A stretch of 64,000 nt of DNA, taken from positions 254,568 through 318,567 of the forward strand of contig CAZFOB010000001.1 in assembly GCA_964520325.1 (NCBI GenBank), read 5' to 3'. Origin of the DNA: CAZFOB01 sp964520325 (GTDB taxonomy: Bacteria > Actinomycetota > JAICYB01). Positions 52,118 to 60,045 of this stretch are shown here, piece after piece (position 1 is the first letter of the stretch; every line of letters starts with the position of its first letter). A model generated the notes under the pieces. It saw nothing but the letters and a program-made list of their open reading frames with translations, did not search any database and had not been told where the DNA came from. The position numbers and the translations under genes were made by a program.

Positions 52118-54087
52118 ACCCGCCGCACCACATGCAACAGGTACTCTTTCCGGTTGAGCGGGTTGTGGTCCGATCGTGCACGGGTGGGAATCTCGCCGCG
52201 GACCGGTTCGTATCGGTTGAAGTTGCACTCCACCACACCCTCACCGCCTGTGAGCGCGGGCAGCTGTTGCTGCAACGCATGCACCCGAGCCGCTGGGATC
52301 TCTCCTTCTACCGTTCCCAACGAGCCGCGCACCGTCGGTGACTGCGGCACGGCGCCCAGCCGCACGAGCGCGGGCAACACCACCCTGAGAGTCTCAGCGG
52401 GGCACTCGAGGCTAAACCGATGGATCGGCTCGCACACGACGGTGCCTGACTGCTTCAGCGCGCTCATCAAGACCAGCGGTGTCAACTTGCGGAAGTCGGC
52501 GGCAGTGCTCCCGGGTGACGAATACCCGGAGTGCGTCATGGTGACCATGCAGTCGGTGACCTGCCAACCGTGAAGGCCTTGGCGCATGGTTCTCAGTGCG
52601 TAGTCCTCCATCGCACCGCGAAACTCCTCGACTGCCTTGTACACGTACAGCGGGATCGATCTCACCTCGACCTCCAGGCGGAACTCGACACCTGTGTTGA
52701 TCGAAGCCGGTTCGACGCGCAACCCGACGGTGGCGAGGAACGGATTCTTCCCTAAGTAGTCGACGGCCTCACCGATGCCGATGGGACGCTCGACGCAGAT
52801 CGTCGTCGTCTCTCGGAAACCGACGTCGATGCCGAAGTCGTTCGCAAGCGTTGCCTGGATGACCTCCTTCTGCACCTCGCCGTAGAGCGACACGAACAGT
52901 TCTCGGCGGACATCGTCCTGCCGCAGGTTGATCAGCGGGTCCTGCTCGGCGAGCTGCGCGAGGGCAACATGGAGTGCGCCATTCTCCGAGGGATCGCACG
53001 GTGCGACGACGGTTTCCAATGTTGGCGGATCGAAGTAGCGTTCCGAGTTCGCCCGCACTTCACCGATCGCATCACCGATCTGGATGTCGGCAAGGCCCCA
53101 AAGCTTTGCGATCTGGCCGGCGGCGACGGAGAAGCGCTGGTCGGCCGAGCCGCGGTCGAACACGCTGATCGCCGTGATCTTTCCTTCATTACCTCGACCG
53201 AATCGCAGTCGGTCCCTCACGTTCACCTCGCCCGAGAACATGCGAACGTAGGCGATCTTCTCCCCTGCCGGGCCGCGTTCGACCTTGAAGACGGTGCCCG
53301 AAACGCCGGCCTCGACGTCCCCATCGGCCGCGGGTAGAAGCTCTTCGATGCCGGCGGCCAGCGAGTCCACGCCTGCACCCGTCATCGCGGATCCGAAGAA
53401 GACTGGGTGCACGAGCGCTTGCTTGGTCTGCGCGGCTAGAACGTCCCGGAGCCTGACGTACGAGACCGTGGTTTCGTCGTCGACGTACGCGGCGAGAAGT
53501 GCCTCGTCGTGTTCGGCGAGCAGATCGGGCAGTGCGGCCGTGAAGTCATCATCGTCCGCACCGAAGGACGCGAAGCACGGGCTGCGCGTGCCAAGACCGG
53601 TCACCGATCCCATCGGGATGATCGCGCGCGTCAGTCTCTCGGAGATGCCTTGCAGGACGTGCTCGTACTGCGCACCTCCGCGGTCGATCTTGTTTACGAA
53701 GATCAGCGTAGGGATGCGCAACCGCTGCAACGTCCGCATCAACACACGGGTCTGCGGCTGCGCGCCTTCAACGGCGGAGATCACGAGCACTGCGCCGTCC
53801 AGCACGTTCAGCACTCGTTCCACCTCGGCGATGAAGTCTGGGTGCCCGGGCGTGTCGATGAGGTTGATCGTCACATCGCCGGTCGTTCCAGGAAGTACGA
53901 ACGACACAACGGCCGACTTGATCGTGATGCCGCGCTGGCGCTCCAACGCCAAAGAGTCGGTCTGGGTGCTTCCGTCGTCGACGCTGCCGATCTCGTCGAT
54001 GACACCGGCGGCGTAAAGCAGCCGCTCGGTGAGCGTGGTCTTGCCGGCGTCGACATGCGCCAGGATCCCCAGGTTCAGGGACCTCAC
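52114..54087 (-). CDS. Tet(M)/OtrA-type ribosomal protection protein
   Basis: A 657-residue translational GTPase related to EF-G. GTPase motifs: LAHVDAGKTTL, RGITIKSA, DTPGHPDF and VNKIDRGG. The C-terminal part has the GYSSPGSTAADFRKLTPLVL segment of the Tet(M)/OtrA group, which displaces tetracyclines from the 30S subunit; related actinobacterial proteins may have other ligands. The GTG at 54087 overlaps the upstream exporter stop (GTGA). It is the last gene of a three-gene operon with two ABC exporter subunits and should share their leader control. Confidence 0.9.
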   Translation of the reverse strand: MRSLNLGILAHVDAGKTTLTERLLYAAGVIDEIGSVDDGSTQTDSLALERQRGITIKSAVVSFVLPGTTGDVTINLIDTPGHPDFIAEVERVLNVLDGAVLVISAVEGAQPQTRVLMRTLQRLRIPTLIFVNKIDRGGAQYEHVLQGISERLTRAIIPMGSVTGLGTRSPCFASFGADDDDFTAALPDLLAEHDEALLAAYVDDETTVSYVRLRDVLAAQTKQALVHPVFFGSAMTGAGVDSLAAGIEELLPAADGDVEAGVSGTVFKVERGPAGEKIAYVRMFSGEVNVRDRLRFGRGNEGKITAISVFDRGSADQRFSVAAGQIAKLWGLADIQIGDAIGEVRANSERYFDPPTLETVVAPCDPSENGALHVALAQLAEQDPLINLRQDDVRRELFVSLYGEVQKEVIQATLANDFGIDVGFRETTTICVERPIGIGEAVDYLGKNPFLATVGLRVEPASINTGVEFRLEVEVRSIPLYVYKAVEEFRGAMEDYALRTMRQGLHGWQVTDCMVTMTHSGYSSPGSTAADFRKLTPLVLMSALKQSGTVVCEPIHRFSLECPAETLRVVLPALVRLGAVPQSPTVRGSLGTVEGEIPAARVHALQQQLPALTGGEGVVECNFNRYEPVRGEIPTRARSDHNPLNRKEYLLHVVRRV

Positions 54088-55853
54088 GATGCACCCCGTC
54101 GTTGCGGAGACTCGTGTTCCCACAGTCGCTGCATCTCGACCGAGCTCGAGAGCAGTTCGTCGAGCGTCCCTCGTGCGACTAGGCGTCCTTCGTTCATGAG
54201 CAGCACTTGATCGGCCCGGCGCAAAGCCGCCGGACGGTGCGAGACGACCAGACACGTCACCTCGCGGTCGCGCGCGAAGAGGCGAGTCCACAGCTCGCCT
54301 TCAGTCTCGGCGTCGAGCGCAGAGGACAGGTCGTCGAAGACGAGCAGTTCGGCATCACGGACGAACATCCGCGCCGCCGCCGCCCGCTGGACCTGACCGC
54401 CCGAGAGCTTCACGCCGCGCGGCCCGATCATCGTGTCGATCCCGCGCTCGAGCACCTCCACGTCCTGCTCCAGAACCGCGGCGTGGATGGCCGCGTCGAG
54501 CGCCGCCGCGTCGTCGGGACGGCCGAGCAGCAGGTTTTCGCGCAACGTCTCGCTGAACAGACGTGGTACCTGCGGCGTGTACGCACTGCGCGGCGGGACG
54601 AAGAACGTCGCCGGGTCGTCGACGACGACACCGCTCCAACGGATCTCGCCGGCATCTCGCGGGACGAGCCCGAGCAGCGCGTGCAGGAGCGTGGTCTTGC
54701 CGGCGCCGATCCGTCCGGTGACGACGGTGAAGGATCCGCGTTCCAACGTGAACGAGACGTCGGCGATTCCGCGCACGTCGTCGTGGTGGTCGTAGGTGAG
54801 CCCGCGGACGTCGATCCGCTCCAGCCGCTCGCGCGGCGGATCGTCCGGCAGCTCGGGAAGCGCACCCTTCAGGTACACCGGCGCGGACTCCACGAGCGAT
54901 GCGGGAGGCTCGCTCGGCACGAGGCGCCGCATCCGTTGCATCGACACGTCGATGTGCTGCAGGTCGTTGACCAGACGGCCGATCTCGGTTGGGAGGTACA
55001 TCAGCTGGTCGAGGAAGACGACGAACAGCGCGAAGTCCCCAACGGTGAAGGTCCCGTTGCGGATGCCGCGCGCGGCGAGCAGGAGCACGACACCCGTCGC
55101 GACGTGGACGAGGTGGAAGTGGATCGAGTTGAGAAGCTGACCGAAAACGCTGTCGCGCACGGCCAAGCGCCGCCGAGCCTCGCCCATACGCTCCATACGC
55201 GCAACGGCGTGGTCAACAGCACCCGACACCTTCACGGCGAGCTGCCCGCCGATCAGCTCACCGAGGAACCCCGTCAGCCGCGCTGTCGACTGCTGCGCCG
55301 ACGCGCGATAGGCCATGCTCCGGCTCCCGAACACGCTGGCGACGAACGCGCTCAGCACGATCGGGACGAGCAACACCATCGTCATCAAGGGATCGATCCG
55401 CCACATCAACACCCCGGCTGCGGCGGCGAAGATCGACCGGCAGATCAGATCGGCGAGCGCGTCCAGTGCGTCGGCCGTCGTGCGCGGGTCGTCGCGGAAC
55501 AGGCTGATCGCCTCGCCGACCGACACGGGCAGACCGTCACGCCCGTAGGTGCGCAGGATCCCGGCGAACAGGTTGCGCGCAAGGAGCACCTGGCTCTTCT
55601 GCTGCATGGAGTTCCACGGATTGCCGGTGAGGGGACTCGCGAACGTGTCCAGGATCTGCGCCGCAACGATCACGGCGATCGCCGTCCACGCGCCCCGACC
55701 CGCCTCGCCAGCAAGTGAGTCGAAGAACGCACGCGTCGCCAAGCCAACCGGGATCGGAACGACGATGAAGACGATCGCGTCGAAGAGCAGCGTGGCGCCA
55801 AAGTAGCCGGGGCTGAAACGCACCAGCCTCAACAGAACCGCAAACGGCCTCAC
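54084..55853 (-). CDS. ABC exporter half-transporter of the resistance operon, second subunit
   Basis: A 589-residue exporter: membrane domain (1-310) and ATPase with Walker A GRIGAGKTT, signature LSGGQVQRAAAARM, Walker B LLVFDDLSSALD and H-loop VSHRPAAL. Asp replaces the catalytic Glu after Walker B, while the signature is canonical. It overlaps the upstream exporter gene and the downstream ribosomal-protection gene by four bases each, so all three are made together. It should pair with the upstream subunit; a drug substrate is inferred from the operon. Confidence 0.9.
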   Translation of the reverse strand: MRPFAVLLRLVRFSPGYFGATLLFDAIVFIVVPIPVGLATRAFFDSLAGEAGRGAWTAIAVIVAAQILDTFASPLTGNPWNSMQQKSQVLLARNLFAGILRTYGRDGLPVSVGEAISLFRDDPRTTADALDALADLICRSIFAAAAGVLMWRIDPLMTMVLLVPIVLSAFVASVFGSRSMAYRASAQQSTARLTGFLGELIGGQLAVKVSGAVDHAVARMERMGEARRRLAVRDSVFGQLLNSIHFHLVHVATGVVLLLAARGIRNGTFTVGDFALFVVFLDQLMYLPTEIGRLVNDLQHIDVSMQRMRRLVPSEPPASLVESAPVYLKGALPELPDDPPRERLERIDVRGLTYDHHDDVRGIADVSFTLERGSFTVVTGRIGAGKTTLLHALLGLVPRDAGEIRWSGVVVDDPATFFVPPRSAYTPQVPRLFSETLRENLLLGRPDDAAALDAAIHAAVLEQDVEVLERGIDTMIGPRGVKLSGGQVQRAAAARMFVRDAELLVFDDLSSALDAETEGELWTRLFARDREVTCLVVSHRPAALRRADQVLLMNEGRLVARGTLDELLSSSVEMQRLWEHESPQRRGAS

Positions 55854-57586
55854 GCTAAAGCCTCCGGCATACCGGCCCGCAACAGACGGGAGAACCGCGA
55901 ATCGGCATCCGCCGCAAGCGCGGCTCGGCCCCCGAGCTCCACGACGGCGCCGTCCTCGAGGATCAGGATCCTGTCCGCGCGATCGACCGTCGCGAGACGG
56001 TGCGCGATCACGACGCCCGTGCGTCCGGCCAACAGGCGCGACACCGCCAGTTCGAGCAGCCGCTCGGTCGCCGGATCGAGCCTCGACGACGCCTCGTCGA
56101 GGACGACCAGACCCGGATCCTTCAGGAACACGCGTGCGAGCGCGATGAGCTGCGCCTCACCGGACGACAGGCCGCGCGCACGGGGGCCGAGCTCGGTATC
56201 CAGGCCGGCCGGCAACGCACGCAACCACTCGTCCAGGCCGAGCTCCGCGAACACCTCGCGGAGCGTGCCGTCATCGACGGAATCGTCGAAGAGCGCGACG
56301 TTGTCCCGAAGCGTACTCTCGAAGAGCTGGACGTCCTGCGTGACCAACGCGATGCGCGACCGCAGCGCATCGAGCTTCGCGTCACGGATGTCTATCCCGT
56401 CGAGCCGGACCACCCCTGCGACCGGATCGTGCAAACGGAAGAGCAATCGTGAGATCGTCGTCTTGCCGGATCCCGTCCGGCCGAGCATGCCGAGCACCTC
56501 GCCCGGCTCGATCCGGAACGAGACGTCACGCAGGACGGGTTCGTCAGAATACGCGAACGACACGCGGTCGAGCTCGACGGACAGCGCGCCGTCCGCGAAG
56601 GTGGCGACGCCGTCGTCGACCACTCGTGGCTGCGTCGCGAGGAGCTCGCGGACGCGGATGATGCCTCCCGTCGCCTGTTGGAAGCTGTTCATCTGCCGCT
56701 GGAGACGGTCGAGGGGCAGGCGCATCATCGCCGTGTACCGAAAGACGAGGTACACGCCGCCCAGGGTGATGGCACCGAGCCCGTGCAGCGCGGCGGAGAG
56801 AGCCAGAGCGGCACCAGTCCCCAGGATGAAGAAGAGGCCGATCGTCCCGTTGAAGAGAGACGCTGCCATCGCCGACGCAGCGATCCTCCGGTAGCGCTCT
56901 CCGAGCCGCTCGTGCAGCCGCCGCATGACGTAGGCGTCGGCGCCGCTCGACTTCAGATCGGGCAGACCACCGAGACTCTCCTCGAGGAAGCTCGACAGAG
57001 CTGCAGCAGCGTGTCGCGTCTCGCGTGCACGATGACCGACGAACCCCCCTCCCCGTGTCATGTACACGAAAGCCCCGAGGACGAAGACCGTCAGGAACGC
57101 GCCGATGCGAACATCTTCGACGAGCAGCAGGACGAGCATGCCGACGAGGAACACGGCGTTGCCGACGACGTAGACGACGAACCGCGAGAAGAAGTTCGCG
57201 ATCGCCGACACGTCCCCGTCGATGCGCTCGATCAACTCACCCGCGCCGTGCTCGGCATGGAACGAGCCGTCCAGTGACAGCACGTGTCGCGTCAGGTCCG
57301 CACGCAGGACGTTCGTCGTCCGCCATCCGAGGTCGTCGGCGACGTAGGTCTCGGCGACGGTCGCGACCTGCGTCAGCAGGGCTACGCCGAGGAAGAGCAG
57401 CCCGATCCGGACGAGCCGCTCGAACGGCTCACCCGCCTGGGCCTGGTCGATGAAGACCTTGGCGATCTGCGGGTTGGCGAGCTGGGAGCCGATCCCGGCG
57501 AGCAGCAGCAGGCCGAGCAGCACGGCGCGCGGCCACTGGGGTCGTAGGTACTTCGCGAGCAAAGCACGGTCGAGACTGGGCAACAA
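55850..57586 (-). CDS. ABC exporter half-transporter of the resistance operon, first subunit
   Basis: A 578-residue exporter: membrane domain (about 20-320), ATPase with Walker A GRTGSGKTT, unusual signature LSSGEAQLIALAR, Walker B LVVLDEASSRLD and H-loop IAHRLATV. Catalytic Glu present but signature degenerate, complementing its partner. The TTG at 57586 follows AAGGAG by six bases (a second TTG follows directly). That ribosome site is the one predicted to be masked by the upstream anti-SD stem. First structural gene of the operon. Confidence 0.92.
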   Translation of the reverse strand: MLPSLDRALLAKYLRPQWPRAVLLGLLLLAGIGSQLANPQIAKVFIDQAQAGEPFERLVRIGLLFLGVALLTQVATVAETYVADDLGWRTTNVLRADLTRHVLSLDGSFHAEHGAGELIERIDGDVSAIANFFSRFVVYVVGNAVFLVGMLVLLLVEDVRIGAFLTVFVLGAFVYMTRGGGFVGHRARETRHAAAALSSFLEESLGGLPDLKSSGADAYVMRRLHERLGERYRRIAASAMAASLFNGTIGLFFILGTGAALALSAALHGLGAITLGGVYLVFRYTAMMRLPLDRLQRQMNSFQQATGGIIRVRELLATQPRVVDDGVATFADGALSVELDRVSFAYSDEPVLRDVSFRIEPGEVLGMLGRTGSGKTTISRLLFRLHDPVAGVVRLDGIDIRDAKLDALRSRIALVTQDVQLFESTLRDNVALFDDSVDDGTLREVFAELGLDEWLRALPAGLDTELGPRARGLSSGEAQLIALARVFLKDPGLVVLDEASSRLDPATERLLELAVSRLLAGRTGVVIAHRLATVDRADRILILEDGAVVELGGRAALAADADSRFSRLLRAGMPEALA

Positions 57587-57590
57587 TTCG

Positions 57591-57659
57591 GGCTCCTTGG
57601 GCAGCAGGGATCAGAGAAGGAAAGAGCTGCTGCAGGCCGCCGCGTATGCCGAAGGAGCC
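57591..57659 (-). promoter_or_regulatory. Shine-Dalgarno-sequestering stem (translation attenuator)
   Basis: In the mRNA, GGCTCCTT (57659-57652) is perfectly complementary to AAGGAGCC (57598-57591), which contains the ribosome site of the first exporter gene; with one bulge the pairing extends to 10 bp. Inside it GCAGCAG (57633-57627) pairs with CTGCTGC (57607-57601) around a 19-nt loop. The nested stems would hide the SD when the leader is not being translated slowly. Confidence 0.75.
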
Positions 57660-57692
57660 GAGACCGCGCGCGCTAGACGCGAGCCAAACGCT

Positions 57693-57737
57693 CTAGAGCG
57701 TCGGCGAAACGGGGGCCTGGACGGAGCGTAGTGTCAT
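57693..57737 (-). CDS. 14-codon leader peptide of the resistance operon
   Basis: ATG at 57737 follows GGGAGG by seven bases and encodes MTLRSVQAPVSPTL, then TAG at 57695-57693. The stop lies inside the perfect palindrome ACGCTCTAGAGCGT (57688-57701). The mRNA start predicted from the promoter is about 25 nt upstream. Position, size, strong SD and the downstream SD-masking stem are the layout of erm/cat/ABC-F leader peptides, in which a drug-stalled ribosome on the leader frees the next gene. Peptide sequence not matched to a known leader. Confidence 0.7.
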   Translation of the reverse strand: MTLRSVQAPVSPTL

Positions 57738-57768
57738 GCCGAAACCTCCCGTGGTGGTTGTTCCATCG

Positions 57769-57797
57769 ATTGTAACGACCGAGCGAAGGCTTGCCAA
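57769..57797 (-). promoter_or_regulatory. Sigma-70-type promoter of the resistance operon
   Basis: On the minus strand, TTGGCA (57797-57792) and TACAAT (57774-57769) are separated by exactly 17 bp, close to consensus. Transcription would start near 57762, about 25 bases before the leader ATG. No clear AT-rich WhiB7-type box precedes the -35. Confidence 0.75.
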
Positions 57798-57800
57798 ACC

Positions 57801-57935
57801 ATGTTCAAGAGCTCGAGGGAGCCGTTCGTGACGAACCTCGAACCGGCCGAAGCGGAGGATCTCCTCTGCGAGGCCGGCTTCTTCCTAACGCATTTCGGTC
57901 CCACTGAAGCGGCCATGATGAGATGGGGCCGATGA
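57801..57935 (+). pseudogene. C-terminal remnant of an LCM-type SAM methyltransferase
   Basis: Codons from 57801 read MFKSSREPFVTNLEPAEAE, then DLLCEAGFFLTHFGPTEA, like the end of leucine-carboxyl-methyltransferase-type proteins (GEPF..F.P.EL..LL...GF). Only about 44 residues remain. The frame upstream lies in the divergent resistance promoter and shows no further similarity. The stop overlaps the next gene start (ATGA), so it was once the upstream gene of an operon. I infer truncation by insertion of the resistance operon. Confidence 0.6.
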
Positions 57936-58690
57936 CGCATCCGGAATCGCTCAACTTCGACCAAGTCGCCGACCGTTACGAAGCAACGCGCGGCGGAGAA
58001 ACCCGCGGCAAGACGATTGCGCCCGACCTCGCCCGACTGCTCCGAGCGCACCGCCCAGTGCTCGAGCTCGGCGTCGGTAGCGCGATCGTCGCGAAGGCCC
58101 TCGCGACGCTCGGCCTTCGAGTGCTCGGTATCGACATCTCCGAACACATGCTCGCCCGGGCGCGCGAACGGATCGGCGATCGCGTCGTGCTCGGAGATGC
58201 GATGGCACTGCCATTCGCGACCGGAGCGGTCGATCAAATGGTTGCTGCGTGGATGCTTCATACCGTTGCGGACGTACCTACCGTGATGCGAGAGATCGCG
58301 CGTGTTCTCAACGTCAGCGGTGTCTGCCTGATCGTCGACGCCAAACCGATGGTCGACGAGAACGATCCGGTGGCCATCGCCTTACGCGAAATCCAGGCCG
58401 AACTTGGCATCGAGCCGCGCCTCAGTGCGCAGAACTACGCAGCTTTGGCTCGGGACGCTGGCCTGGTTGTGACGGACATCGTCACGTCCGGACCGCACCA
58501 GTACGAGACGTGCATCGCCGACGCCGCGAGGGACATCGAGACGCGGTTCAGTTCGTGGATGTGGGACGTCCCCGATGAGGACTGGCACCGGGCGGTCTCC
58601 CCCGTGCTCGAACGTCTTCGCACTGCACCGGACTTCGAACGCCGAACCTGGCGCGACGGCTACCAAGAGATCCTGGTGCTCAATGGCTGA
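57932..58690 (+). CDS. Class I SAM-dependent methyltransferase
   Basis: A 252-residue methyltransferase: VLELGVGSAIVAKALATLG is the SAM loop, VLGIDISEHMLARARERIG the second strand and GDAMALPFATGAVDQMVAAW the next. The ATG at 57932 overlaps the stop of the truncated methyltransferase (ATGA); an ATG at 57923 also exists. Substrate unknown. It overlaps the VOC gene by eight bases. Confidence 0.88.
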   Translation: MTHPESLNFDQVADRYEATRGGETRGKTIAPDLARLLRAHRPVLELGVGSAIVAKALATLGLRVLGIDISEHMLARARERIGDRVVLGDAMALPFATGAVDQMVAAWMLHTVADVPTVMREIARVLNVSGVCLIVDAKPMVDENDPVAIALREIQAELGIEPRLSAQNYAALARDAGLVVTDIVTSGPHQYETCIADAARDIETRFSSWMWDVPDEDWHRAVSPVLERLRTAPDFERRTWRDGYQEILVLNG

Positions 58691-59117
58691 CCGTGTGATC
58701 GAACCCGCGATAACCGCCGGTGTTGCGTACACCGATGTGGGACGGGCCGTCCGGTGGCTCACCGAGATCCTCGGCCTTCGCGTGGCGAGGATGTGGGGGC
58801 CGGAGGGCGACCCGATATTCGCGTATCTGTCGTGGCGCACCGATGTCCTGTCCGTGTTCGTTCGGCCATCCGACAGCGCATGGTCCGAGATGGGGCCCGT
58901 ATCGATCGGGCTCCTCGCGGACGAGGAGACGATCCGGCAGGCCTACGAGCGCGCGCTGGCTGCGAGCGCCGATGTCGTGAAGCCCTTGGCGATCGAGAGC
59001 AACCCCGCCGTCCCCGAGGGCTATCTCGGCTTCTCGTTGCGCGATCCGGAAGGCAACCTGTGGAGCACCTACAGTCGCGGGCCTGTATTCGAGCAAAGAG
59101 GAGAAGACGTTCTCTAG
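58683..59117 (+). CDS. VOC family protein
   Basis: A 144-residue glyoxalase/bleomycin-resistance-fold protein: ITAGVAYTDVGRAVRWLTEI starts the fold, LGFSLRDPEGNLWSTYSRG ends it. The second metal ligand Glu is not at its usual place (NLWSTY), so it may bind a ligand rather than catalyse. Coupled to the methyltransferase. Confidence 0.82.
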   Translation: MADRVIEPAITAGVAYTDVGRAVRWLTEILGLRVARMWGPEGDPIFAYLSWRTDVLSVFVRPSDSAWSEMGPVSIGLLADEETIRQAYERALAASADVVKPLAIESNPAVPEGYLGFSLRDPEGNLWSTYSRGPVFEQRGEDVL

Positions 59118-59170
59118 CGATGAGTTCCGGCGGCCGCGGCGGTCTTAGAACCATCGGCTAACAAGAGGGG

Positions 59171-59251
59171 ATGGCCATGAGGAAGCTCGTCGTCAACACG
59201 TTCTTGACGCTCGATGGTGTGATGCAGGCGCCCGGGGACCCGATGGGGTGG
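59171..59251 (+). pseudogene. N-terminal stub of a RibD/dihydrofolate-reductase-family protein
   Basis: MRKLVVNTFLTLDGVMQAPG is the typical start of this family, with AGAGGGG before it. Similarity ends after about 25 residues, where the 3' end of the convergent DinB gene begins. The gene was evidently truncated, most simply by insertion or deletion joining it to the DinB gene. Confidence 0.65.
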
Positions 59252-59257
59252 GGGCTG

Positions 59258-59788
59258 TCAGCGCGGCGGGTCCTCACCGGTGAGCCCGTCCACCGACTCC
59301 CGGATGAGGTCGGCATGGCCGACGTGCCGCGCGTACTCCTCGATCAGGTCGATCAAGATGCGCCGCAGGCTGGGTGTTTGACCGTCGGGCCACGTGAACC
59401 GGGCCAGCTGCTCCAGGCCGCCGTCGGCCAGCACCTCCGTGACCGCGGTGCGCGAGCGGGCCACGGCGTCCCGCCAGAGCGTCAGGAGCTGCTCGGGGCT
59501 GGCCTCGGCGGCCGAGTGCCACTCCCAATCGGGGACGTTCCAGTCCGCCGTGTCCCACGGGTGCCCCAGATCCCGTCCTAGCAGCCGCCGGGAGAAATAG
59601 TCGTCCTCGACGAGAGCCAGGTGCTTGAGCAGCCCGCCCAACGTCATCGACGAGGCACCGACCGTCGCCCGCATGCCGCCCGCGTCCAGTCCCCCGCACT
59701 TCCACGCCAGGGTCGCGCGCTGGCGCTCCAGGGAACCCAGGAGGGTGGCCGTCTCGTCACCCGCCATGGGAGGTTCCGGGTGCGTCAT
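59258..59788 (-). CDS. DinB/DUF664 family protein
   Basis: A 176-residue four-helix protein of the DinB superfamily, often thiol-dependent (mycothiol or bacillithiol) enzymes. LGGLLKHLALVEDDYFSRRL and IDLIEEYARHVGHADLIRE carry the His ligands of the metal site. The ATG at 59788 is used. The first helix begins with MTHPEPPMAGDETATLLGSL. Confidence 0.86.
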   Translation of the reverse strand: MTHPEPPMAGDETATLLGSLERQRATLAWKCGGLDAGGMRATVGASSMTLGGLLKHLALVEDDYFSRRLLGRDLGHPWDTADWNVPDWEWHSAAEASPEQLLTLWRDAVARSRTAVTEVLADGGLEQLARFTWPDGQTPSLRRILIDLIEEYARHVGHADLIRESVDGLTGEDPPR

Positions 59789-59848
59789 GGGTAATGAAGA
59801 TACCGGCGAAGCGCGGTCGCCTTCCGCGGACGAAGGTCGGCCATCAGC

Positions 59849-59941
59849 TCACTGCGGTGAGTGACAGACGGCTTCGACGTTGTTGCCGTCCGGGTCGCGG
59901 ACGAACGCACCGAAATAGTCCGGGTGATACTCCGGGAACAG
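59849..59941 (-). pseudogene. C-terminal fragment of a VOC (glyoxalase) protein
   Basis: About 30 codons read FPEYHPDYFGAFVRDPDG and then NNVEAVCH, the end of a VOC protein. Upstream codons do not match the family in any frame. A remnant, between the DinB and katG genes. Confidence 0.65.
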
Positions 59942-60045
59942 CCATGAAGGCGATGTGCGCTTCGCGGGCCTCGCCGCCGGACGGTGAACACCCGGACCAC
60001 GTGACCGCGCCGCTGTACTAGAGCACGTGCGACTCGAGCCAATCG

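Noticed and set aside
57688..57701. Intrinsic terminator after the leader peptide (transcription attenuation)
   Set aside because: The palindrome gives only a short stem with a tiny loop and no T-tract follows; SD masking explains the layout better.
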